NCBI GenBank assembly: GCA_021234155.1
Contig: JAJEKV010000084.1
Span: forward strand, 3,879,449-3,943,448
Direction: 5' to 3'
Length of the DNA: 64,000 nt
From: Isoetes taiwanensis
Lineage: Eukaryota > Streptophyta > Lycopodiopsida > Isoetales > Isoetaceae
The stretch's first letter is position 1, and the number at the start of each line of letters is the position of its first letter. Of the stretch, positions 53,811 to 64,000 are shown one piece after another. Below the pieces are notes generated by a model that ran no database searches, was not told the origin of the DNA, and worked only from the letters and a program-made list of their open reading frames with translations. The translations under genes and the position numbers were made by a program.

Positions 53811-56800
53811 ATGAACACAATTTTGGCATGAGTAAAGGCTGGCCGACACGAGAGGGTGTGTGCAATAAAGGCGGACCAGATCTAAACTCATTGAATTCCT
53901 TAGAAGGAATGGCTTAGAGCATAGTAGCCCCCTGACCTACTAAAGCTCAAGCTGTTAGAGATGTCTGAGCCCATGGATTAGATCCAAATAGGGACAAGAG
54001 TGATTACGGAATTATAAAATTCCTCCCTAGTCTAATGCATGTGGGAATATCTCTAGATGCGGTAATACAACAATGCGGCAATGTGGAGATTGTTCTTTGA
54101 CTCTGAAATTGATGAAATTGAGGAAGATTCTTACATGATGGAGTGCAACCAAATCGAGTTCCTACAATTGAATTGTCTATCTTGGTTTCCTAACTATTTT
54201 ATGTAATACTCACTGTTATGATAAAATGTTTCTTAGTGGCATTAGTATTGCATGTCACAATAACTGTAGACATAACAGGCTAGCATGCTAGTAGATTACT
54301 ACAGTTCTGCATGAATTGCTTATTCGAAATTAAGATGTAATGCTATAATCCATAGGTTGATAACATCTGGTTAAGGTATATTTATGTTAAGCGTGGGTAA
54401 AGGGCGGAAAATGCCAAGAGAGTTCATTGCTTACACATTAGCGGTGGGATTTTTACCCTCTTAAGGCTAATTAGTTCTATTTTTTGCGGTGTAGAGCTCT
54501 CTTCTCACGCATCTGGTTACATTTTTTGCATGGAAGCATGAATGATTGAAGAATGTTTTTATGTACTACTGTATTTTTATTGTATACAACGTTTATGGTA
54601 AGGTTTTGATCCCTTCAAGTTTAATTATTCAATGGAGTAACTGTATGGTAAACTCTTAATCCTTTTGTGTATTATGGCTGTTTTTTACTGCTTGGTAAAA
54701 CATGTTTGGAGCACCTTGAAGTAATTTATGGTAATATAATTATGGATCTCAGCCTTTGGCTGCATTTTCTTATTCTGTTTCCATACTTGCCTACTTTTTG
54801 GTTCATCCGATTGGTTTTAAATTTGCATGGTGTTTTCCTGGTTAATTTTAAGACTTTGGGTATGGCCCTTCTTTTTAGATCATGCTGGGATTTGACACAT
54901 CTACAGTTCTCTTCAACAGTCTATTCCAAATTGTTGTACAAGTTATTTTACAAGTTATTTAGCAATTTTATGGTACAGCATATTGCTTGTTGTGGATGAT
55001 TTCCTTTTGCTACATGTATTTGAAAAGGTTAATGTGTATCAAAGTAGTATGGTCAAGGTTAAATAATTGTATTAAATGAGTTGTGCTGGTCCTTATCTTT
55101 AGACTTTTGTCTATGGTTAAACTATTATAAGGTTACATGATCTCTAAGGGCTCCCTCTTTAGGGTCCAATAAATTCAGTAGTCTTATTTAGTTAGGTTAA
55201 GGCTATTTGAATGTCTAGTCAAGTAGAGGCTTGGTTAGGCCAATCTATATATCTCCCACTTTGGATCATTTGGTTTCTTGGTGAAGCCCTTAGAATTGAT
55301 GTAGTCTTTTATTTTGCATTATTCTTAGCCTAATGGTTACTAATATGTATTACATTCTTTAGGAAGCTAGGGCTCGAAAAAGTATCTTGGTTTCTTCAAA
55401 CAACAAAGATTCCATTCGGACAAATGCACTTGATTAATCGAGGTGAGACGAAATGGCTTCTGGTGGCTAAACTTTGTTACATGGGGGCGGGTATCTTAGC
55501 CCCTAATAAAAGGCTGTCTGAGGTTTTGGCATGTATAAAAAGTTGGTGGAGGTTCATAATTTTGATATTGTCTGTAAGGAATGCAATTTGAATGAAGGAG
55601 AAATTTGATAGTTCTTTTTCTTGGGTTTAACAATATCTTTGGGACTTGTGGCAAGTTTCAAGGATCTTGAAATTAAACCTAAGTGTCATGAGTTGATTAT
55701 TGATGCATATAAGAAATTGCACGATCGCATTTTGGATGTCGATAAAAGGATGTGGTTGATCTTCGGCCTTCATCGGGGGCTTAAACTTGAAAAGCGAGAA
55801 CAATCTCAAGTTCACTTATACCCCAAAAGGCAAGGTTAGTACTCCCTCTTGATAAAGTTAGTGAGCAGGATGCATCATTGGATAATTGCTGTTTTGAGTA
55901 TTGATGAAGTGGAAAACAATCCTTTAATGCGCAATTATCTTTGAGGGTTTTAATACCTCCATGTAATGAAGAGGATAATAATATCGAGGCGATAATCTAG
56001 ACTGAATCTTATGGATTAAAGGAACTAAATCTTTTTAATTGTGGTGGATTCCTTTAATGTCAAATAGGAATGTGGAGATACATCTTTGGCACTTTAAATC
56101 AAACTCCGGTTTAGCAAAAATCTGAACTGATTGCTCCTATCGGTAAGGAATCCTTTATTATGCTTGCAAGAATAACTAATGAGGAAGTTACTAAAGCTGA
56201 AAGAGATGCTATATCTTTCACTAAAAATATCGAAAAGATTAATTTGAATCTACCTTTCCCAATTCAACTACGGAGAAAAAAATGTACTATTAGGACTGCC
56301 ACTATATATATAGGGCAAAAAGGGACACATGGCTAAAACCGATGAGCAGAGAATAGACTTTTACTTGAAAGCGCATTTGGAGGACTTATTGCCCTTTTTC
56401 AAGTGTAATTGTGACAATGTCCACGGATGAAAAATGTGCTGATAATATCATATGGTTTGACCATATGGTTTTAGTTCATGTTTAATAATCTGGAGAAGAT
56501 TTGGGTGAACAAAGTTTCTTGATGAATGAGGTTTGCATATATGTGCGAGATGGTTATCTTCTGATCCTATTAAGAAAGTTGTCATTTCTTACATTGGATA
56601 TCTCGAAAGTAAGGGATCTGTTCTTCAAAATGACTCCACAAGTTAAGCTTTCATGAAAATTGTAACTTTAAAGCGGAATTTGGCAACTCTAAGGCCATGG
56701 ATATTATTGAGAAAAACTATCAAGTCCGGAAGTTTTTAATTGATCATCTCCATGATAATAACACTTTGGATATGCTCACCAAGGAAGAGAAACCAATTCT

Positions 56801-59244
56801 AATGCTCTTCCCGGTGGTATCCTCGGACCTCAAAGATCTTGAGAAATCAAGTGGGAGTGCGAATTGTTAGCCACAAACAAAGCAGGCAACTCTGGCTTTG
56901 GTGCGGTGCGGCCGATAATATTATGTTTTGAGTATAGTATGGTTTTCATACTATATCTTGCTTATATAGTTTCCCGATGCTTGGCTGCATGCATTGCATG
57001 TTGTTCAGGCCTTAGTGCCAATCTATATGGGATCTTTCCCAATTTTTATATGGGATTTATTCCCCAAATTTTTCTTTTATGGGATTTATTCCCAAATTTT
57101 GATACTATATGATATTCAATAGAATATTTTATGTTGCTAAAGCATTGATATTGTTTTAAGCAGAAAGAAGAGTTCTTTACCTTGGAGATTGATGGAAGGA
57201 TTAAACTACAAGTATTAAAGGAAAAAATAAATAAAAAGTATGTGCATCTTACCTATTTTTCCAAAGTTGTGGATAAAATCAACTATACTAGTGCTTTCAA
57301 AAGTGTTATTAGCAGACATCTTGGTAGTATTGGTTATGATGCATGGGAAAACACAACTTTCGGGTGGAGATATATTAGTAATCTTAAAGATATGTTCTAT
57401 AAACCCAAATTGGTCTTTACTAATGATGGTCAGCCAGCTTGTGTATGCTCTATACCAAGGTTGCTTGAAATTTGTTGATCAAAAATTGGACATATCCGTT
57501 ACTCACGGATATCAATATTATACATTGCAAGGGCTTGAGAAATTGGTTTGCACTTGGGCTAAATTTCATCCCTGATTGTCCTTTTACTATTACAAAGTAT
57601 ATGGATGAAATTGAGATTACAATTGAACAGTTTTTTCATGTGCACAGATTCTCATTCATGAATTTTGATGAACTTACTATACAGCAATGCAAATTGGATC
57701 TGATGAAGGAAATAAAATGGTTAGCTAAATTATTTGTGGAAAGCAATGCACAGATCAGGAAAAAATTCCTAATTGAGGATGAAAGGGTTATGAAAAATAT
57801 CGAATGGTTAGTGAATAACACGTATATTTCGAGGAGTTGATAAAGCGACCAACAATCCGGTTTTATCCTTGCCCATTGCATATCAGAATGGAAGCTAGTA
57901 TCAGACTTAATAGTAATGATTTTTGCAGCAGTACAATCAGTAAAGATCAACTCATTCTACAGGTCCAAACGGAGATTGCTAATTTATTGGGGGATGGTCA
58001 CATTGGTAGCTTGGAACTCCCATACCTTCTTGGGATTTTTAAAGCACATAAGTTTGAATATAGATGGATAACAAATCATGATACAATTTTTTCCAATCAT
58101 TTTCATCTATTGTGGCATTTGGTTTGAACACGATACTTGATATATGGCCTTCTATTTGCTTTGAAAGGTGTAGAAAAGCCAATATTTTCCAAAAAATAAT
58201 ATTAAAAGTTCATGGGTAGTTAATTCTATATATGATGTTGCATGTAACATCCTAGCAAAAAATTAATGATGTCTTTGTGGCGGAACATTACCAAATGTTA
58301 TGAAAATATCCCTCTTTATGGGGAATATGGGATCTGCAATGTGATGGAAAAGGTTAGTTTAATGGCACAGAGTTTCCAAAGGAAAAGTCATTCTAGATGT
58401 GATATCGGTACCAAATTCAAAGTAATGGTAAAATTACCATGGAATGGAAGAACAAAGCCCACGAAAGTAAAAAGCATGGAAAAAGCTAGATAAGGAACTC
58501 TTCATTGCTTGAACATATATGGCTTGCTTAATAATTCTTTGGCTTCTTATGCATGATGGTATTTTTAAACAGGTTAAAGGTATTCCTATGGGGTTTGCTT
58601 CAAGCCCAGGATGGTGCAACTTATATTTGGCAGCACTTGAATTGGACTTTATTACTAAGCTTATTGATGAAGGAAGGCTACAGGAAGCTGCTACCTTTAA
58701 GTTTACGTTCAGGTATATTGATGATTTACTCAGCATTAATAATCCTACTATCAGAGGATTTCTTGGCCTGTTAAATAAAAATATAGAGCCTAATATATAT
58801 GACTTGGAGCATTTGGTCATCAAAGATGAAACAGTATATTGTAAGAAGGGGGACCATATTGGTAGGAAAGTTGATTTCCTAAACATGTCTATTGAAATTA
58901 TGGCACATCATACGGGCCTATATAATACTATGAAGTTTGATAAAAGAAATAATCTACCTTTTAAGGTATCAAGATTCATACATGCTACCAGTTGCAGGCC
59001 ATATATCAATGCTTGCAATATAATTATATCACAAATCTGACCATTGCTTTATGTGCCGCGACAATCCAATTCTGCTGGCGATGTGTTGGAACTTATGAAT
59101 TGCTTCATCAACAATGGCTTGAGAAAAAAGATGATGTATGGTTTAAAGTTATCAAAGTTCTAAAACACGAACATTTCCCGGGACTCGGATATGATATTGC
59201 CATTATTATGTTTTGAGCTTTACAAATCCAAATCGGCAGCATGA
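53811..59244 (+). pseudogene. U3 SAP / middle / PLE-like RT gene, frame-broken
   Basis: Exon 1 about 53811-54158 (donor region CAAATCGAGTTCC where U2 has AAATCAGGTTCC), exon 2 about 55363-56850, RT exon about 57164-59244. Motifs B and C of the RT are intact in a 173-codon frame (58519-59040: KGIPMGFASSPGWCN, RYIDDLL), while motif A lies in a garbled stretch (GGCGGAACATTACC near 58280). Order and spacing match U2 throughout. Confidence 0.8.
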
Positions 59245-59993
59245 GGGTTTGGTCCGCTTATTATGGACTTGTCCGGATACTAAGGATCGGGATAATTGGT
59301 GCCTTATTGGGAGCGGAATACATAGATATCATAAACATCTTCCGATAATATAGAAAGTTTTTTTTTTGCAACATTTTGTAATAGCTGATCACTAGGATGT
59401 TATTAACAAATGATACTAATTAGATATAAGAAATATGGTACAATTTGTGGCTTCTTTGGATATATATAGTAATAGTAAAAGATCATATCACAGCTACAAT
59501 TTGGTTCTTTGGTTCATATTGGCCTTATTTTGACTAGTAAAGGTTCATTGAACCTCATTTATATTTTTTTTTGACCAATGGCTTGCATGGAAATAATTTG
59601 AATATAAAACACTTAGGATGATTCTATAAAAAGGCGTGGTTATTGAAATAGTTTAGGTTTTAATTTGAAATGGAATACCTTATTAATTTGTTTGGATTTT
59701 AATTTACTTGGCAATGGAATACCTAGCATGTAATTTGTTTGGATAAGACATTCCTTTTGATTCTGTTTTGATTGTTTTAACAAATGGTATGGAGAATAAT
59801 AAGAAAAAATCACATAGGAGGTATTCCTCGACAAAAGTTAAATATTAAGATATAAAGGCAAACAAAAAGCATTGATAATATAGTTATAAAGTGGCTAAAA
59901 ACAAACAAAAGATTAAGCCAATTGTGAAAAATAATTGGCTCATGGACAATATCTTAACATAAGGTAATCATATGTCTTTTTGGGAAAATAAAG

Positions 59994-60883
59994 CTAAGAC
60001 TTGGTCTTCCCAACAGCGGTGTAATGCAAAGACCTTCGGGGATCTTCATATCCCACTCTAGTATGTTTCCATTATAAAGTAAATTCAAGAACATCTCCAA
60101 GGGTTAAACCAAACAATTTCTTAAATCGCATTTCCAACCCCCCTAAAATTTGCGCTGCTCTTGGGCCACCAAAGAACTTTTTTTCAACTTCTGGTCCATA
60201 ATCAACCTAATATATCCCTTGGTGGATGCGATGCTTGTTTTCATTCTCTAGTACCTAATTATAATAATAATAAAAATCTCTCGAGAACCTTAACACAATG
60301 CATGGAATCTAAATAATAAATATACCTATACTCGGTTGATATTGGCTCTGGTAGTGTGTGACGAAAATGGTTTATGAGATGGTGGTTCATCTTCGTCAAA
60401 AGTGTCATCATCGGATGTATCTAGTTCGCTACATGCGATCTTCAACTTAGCACCATGCTGTTTTTTTGAAACCACTGATTCTTAGTAGGCTTGCTGTGGC
60501 CCGGAACTTCCAAGTTGCCGCTACCAATAGGTTTCACGCGATAGTTTTCATCGCAGATCTGGGCGGTTAATGAGGTCCCATTGTTGGACAAACTACATAA
60601 AAGCGATCCTTCTACCATGTTGTTTCCTTTCGCCTTGATTCCCGGCCTTGGTTAAAGAATGTTCTACCACCCACGGTGGCTATATAAATGGAATACTCCT
60701 TAATTTGGTCCCAATACCAACAATATATTGATCTCGGGCGAAAGCAATACTCCCTCGGGCTTCTGTAAAACCTCGACTAAAGGTTAAGACTTTTATCTCT
60801 AAAAGGATATAGTCATGAAAGAATGTATCGGGTTTGCTCACCACAAATGACCGAACTTGACATCTACTAAAACTTTAAGCCAT
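59994..60883 (-). pseudogene. U3 B3-domain gene, frame-broken copy
   Basis: Exon 1 about 60883-60326, exon 2 about 60254-59994. DNA collinear with the U2 gene but with many indels, so no frame exceeds about 60 codons. Intron ends (ATATAC / GTACCTAATT on the plus strand) are kept. Confidence 0.7.
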
Positions 60884-61250
60884 AGCCAGAAAATAGGAAG
60901 GGAATATGGACTTGGAAGGTAAATTATTTTTTTTTAAATAGCTTATAAAGGAAGTACAAAGATTTATTAAGATTTAATGAAATAATAAAATATCTACTCT
61001 AATTATTGCTTGTGTAAGGCCTATTTGTAAGGCCTAAGATAGTACCATCATGGTGATAATATCTTATTAAATTTTAGGTATTACTACTAGTTTTTTTATT
61101 AAACTCCACCATTGGCTTTATTTTCTTTATAATCCACCAATTGTTTTAGGACATTTTTAACCTTTAGTTGGCGGGAGGGTCCCTTTGTTAGCAAAGGGAT
61201 CCTCCAATCCCTTTTGTTAACATATGGGACCTTATCGCCCCTTATGGGGG

Positions 61251-61277
61251 ATATATATATATATATATATATATATA
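61251..61277. repeat. (TA)n at the U3/U4 junction
   Basis: 27 bp of AT repeat in the same context as the other junctions, though the flanks are altered (CTTATGGGGG before, GGTTCTCAATATTTT after). Confidence 0.93.
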
Positions 61278-63583
61278 GGTTCTCAATATTTTCCAATCTG
61301 TTGTATCACATCTATTCTAGTTTACTTCAAAATCTTGGGCATAGCATAATGGTTGGACACATTATGTGGACTTATAATCCATGGACGGTTTAATCCATGG
61401 CATAGGATCTTTAACATTAGGTTTAAAATTTTTTTTGGCGCAAAAGCCTTGGCCACCACGGAACATGGTTAATTTGAAGGGGCATTAATTGCCTTTATCC
61501 TTGCATGTCCAAGTGAGCATCTAATAGTGCAACAAAAAGGTTGAATACACTTACCCCAATTTGGGTATATCCTAACCCTATGGTATGATTTGAGAATGGA
61601 ATGATGAATGATAAGGTATGAAGGATAAATATGGTTGAGCATTTTTTACCCCCTAGCAGTTAAATTAAGGATGGATTAAATTAATATTATGATTCTAAAG
61701 CCAATGGTTGGTGGGAATCAAAATATGAAGTTGTTGCATAGGTATGTGTTGGGGGATGATAGGGGCAAACATCCCAAATGGTAAAATGAATATGGGTATT
61801 ATATGGTGTTTATATGGGCACTTGGTAACTGGTAAAATGTGTTACATAATTAACTAATATTTTCAATAGTACCTACAAAGTTTTGTTGGCTAACCCTAAG
61901 AAAAGGCAACCCTAGCGATGGGGTGTAAGTCTCTGACCTTGGGCTGATAGGTCTTGACGGATCCCCAAAACCATGGATGACCTTTTGATTGTTTGTTACA
62001 TGCAAAATATCGACATCTCCTGTTTGATCAAGGCATGTAAACAAACAAGTATGTTCCTTTTCTTAATCTTCTTGTTATATTTGCTTAAACAGCGGTGGTT
62101 TTGGTTTTCTATAATGCTGGTTTAACCTCCATGCTATATAATATGATCCGGATCCTCTACCATGAACACGCATTTTGGGCATGAGTAAAATTTCGTCGAC
62201 GAGGGTGTGTGCAATAAAGGCGCACGGATCTAAACTCATTGAATTCCTTAGAAGAATGGCTTAGAGCATAGTAGGCCCGACCTACTAAAAGCTCAAGCTA
62301 TTAGAATTGTGGAGCCCATGGATTAGATCCAAATAGGGACAAGGGTGATTACGGAATTATAAAATTCCTCCCTAGTCCGAATGCATGTGGGAATATCTCT
62401 AGATGCAGTAATACAACAAGCGGCAATGTGGAGTTTGTTTCGCTCTAAATTGAAGAAATTGAGAAGATTCGGATGATGGAGTGCAACCAAATCGAGGTTC
62501 CTACAATTGAATTGTTTAAATGCTGGTTTCTAACCATTTTATGTAATATTCTTTGTTATGATAGGGTGTTCTTAGTGGCATTAGTATTGCATGTCACAAT
62601 AATTGTAGGCATAACATGCTAGCATGCTAGTAGATTACTACTGATTCTGCATGAATTGCTTATTGAAATTAAGATGTAATGTTATAATCCATAGGTTGAT
62701 AACATGCAGTTTTAGGTATATTTATGTTAAACTGTGGGTAAAAGGCGTAAAATGCCAAGAGAGTTCATTGCTTACCCGTTAGCGGTGGGATTTTTTACCC
62801 TCTTAAGGCTAATTAGTTCTATTTGCTTTGCGGTGTGAGCTCTCTTCTCCTCATCGATCTACGTTTTTTGCATGGAAGCATGAATGATTGAAGAATGTTT
62901 TTATGTACTCTTGTATTTTATTGTATACAACGTTTATGGTAAGATTTTGATCCTTCAAGTTTAATTATTCAATGGAGTAAATCGTATGGTAAACTCTTAA
63001 TCCTTTTGTGTATTGTATTTTGAATATTATTTATGGCTGTTTTTTACCTTGGTAAAACATGTTTGGAGCACCTTGAAGTAATTTATGGTAATATAATTAT
63101 GGATCTTAGCCTTTGGCTTGCATTTTCTTATTCCATTTCCATACTTGCCTACTTTTTGGTTCATCGATGGTTTTTTAAATTTGCATGGTGTTTTCTGGTT
63201 TAATTTTAAGACTTTGGGTATTGCCCTTCTTTTTTAGATCATCTTTGGGTTTGACACATCCGTACAGTTCTCTTCTTCAAACAGGTATTCCAAATTGTTG
63301 TACAAGTTATTTTACAAGTTATTTAGCAATTTTATGGTACAGACATATTTGCTTGTTGTGGATGATTTCCTTTTGCTACATTTATTTGAAAAGGTTAATG
63401 TGTATCAAAGTAGTATGGTCAAGGTTAAATAATTGTATTATTAAATGAGTTGGCTGGTCTTATCTTTAGACTTTTTGTCTATGGTTAAACTATTATAGTT
63501 TACATGATCTCTAGGGCTCCCTCTTTAGGGTCCAATAAATTCGATGGTCTTATTTAGTTAGGTTAAAGGCTATTTTGAATGTC
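61278..63583 (+). mobile_element. Array unit U4, truncated in intron 1
   Basis: Follows the other units through the 5' region, the SAP exon and most of intron 1, then stops at GAATGTCTA, where U1 and U2 continue GTCAAGTAGAGG. A long TA tract begins exactly there and unrelated sequence follows. No RT or B3 part. Confidence 0.85.
62162..62496 (+). pseudogene. U4 SAP-like first exon, frame-broken
   Basis: Collinear with 45436-45777. The GRPEGVC region is garbled (AAAATTTCGTCGACGAGGG where U2 has AAGGCTGGCCGACCCGAGGG), and further indels follow to the donor region ATCGAG|GTTCC. Confidence 0.75.
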
Positions 63584-63601
63584 TATATATATATATATAT
63601 A

Positions 63602-63660
<59 letters not shown>

Positions 63661-63666
63661 TATATA
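63584..63666. repeat. (TA)n microsatellite, about 83 bp, right edge of U4
   Basis: AT repeat with one C at 63604, ending ATATATATAAATATATATAAACA. Confidence 0.95.
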
Positions 63667-64000
63667 AACATTGTTTTGTTCGGAATTTGTCACATTTAGT
63701 TGGTCATGGTGTTATGAATTTTTGAAAATTCCTAGCCAAGTCGACACACACTAAAAGGCGAGTCTTCCATAAAATAGAGTGGTATCAAGCTGACTCTAAT
63801 TATACCCCTTTATCTTGGTTGGTGGCATTTCATCATAAATGACCATTTTATGACCTATGTTTTCATAAGATAGCTATTCCCTGTTCCTCTACTCACATCT
63901 TTGTCTAGAATATGATAAATGCAAAGCACCCATGGTATAATGAAAGCACCCTTATAATTATACTTTGGGTTCTACCTTTAGAATATTTGACCCCATATTT
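63667..64000. other. DNA beyond the array, nothing recognised
   Basis: No similarity by eye to any part of the unit. Contains TCATAAATGACCATTTTATGACC, a short imperfect dyad near 63833. No gene seen. Confidence 0.4.

Larger units (their letters stand above)
52922..61250 (+). mobile_element. Array unit U3, heavily corrupted copy
   Basis: About 8.33 kb, all parts in the same order as U2. Clean blocks at about 57190-57460, 57500-57820, 57890-58070 and 58550-59030 are essentially identical to U2. Intervening blocks are full of short indels, mostly where U2 has CAG or CTG. Confidence 0.88.

Overview
This window looks like nuclear DNA of a land plant, probably a lineage with a large, repeat-rich genome; a fern or other non-seed plant is possible, but the sequence does not prove it. 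The evidence is a complete intron-rich BONZAI-type copine gene, plant L1-type LINEs, many MITE-like foldback elements, and plant-specific B3 DNA-binding domains. Introns are GT-AG and genes are sparse.

Layout. At 216-6833 (minus) is a copine/BONZAI gene that I could model end to end: 16 exons, all phases consistent, about 569 aa. Upstream of it, 7.6-8.05 kb holds a TIR element with an unusually long target-site duplication. At 9.8-12.4 kb are minisatellites built from perfect palindromes around GGCGCC, plus a short coding fragment. At 14.18-18.72 kb is a dead minus-strand L1-type LINE flanked by a 17-bp duplication. At 18.7-33.3 kb are direct repeats, several short TIR or foldback elements, small tandem duplications, a second 5'-truncated LINE (30.0-31.7 kb) and weak traces of unidentified genes.

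The main interest is 36.1-63.6 kb. This is a head-to-tail array of an ~8.35-kb unit: three full copies (U1-U3) and a truncated fourth (U4), with a (TA)n tract at each junction. A diverged relative of the unit's 5' end lies just outside at 34.4-35.5 kb. Each full unit carries a plus-strand, intron-containing gene: a SAP-like first exon, a middle exon of unknown function, and a terminal exon encoding a reverse transcriptase with Penelope-like (PLE) motifs and no visible GIY-YIG endonuclease. It also carries a convergent minus-strand two-exon gene for a protein with two B3-like domains. U2 has the cleanest copy: its RT exon (48781-50850) and its B3 gene (275 aa) are open. I read this as an intron-bearing, endonuclease-lacking PLE-like retroelement linked to a plant B3 gene, arranged in tandem. 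The combination is not one I recognise as described.

Caution: U1, U3, U4 and part of U2 differ from the cleanest copy almost only at CAG/CTG trinucleotides, with small indels and substitutions there and near identity elsewhere. This resembles systematic base-calling error at CHG-methylated cytosines in long reads of a collapsed or unpolished repeat. Frame breaks in those copies should therefore not be taken as biological decay without read-level checks.
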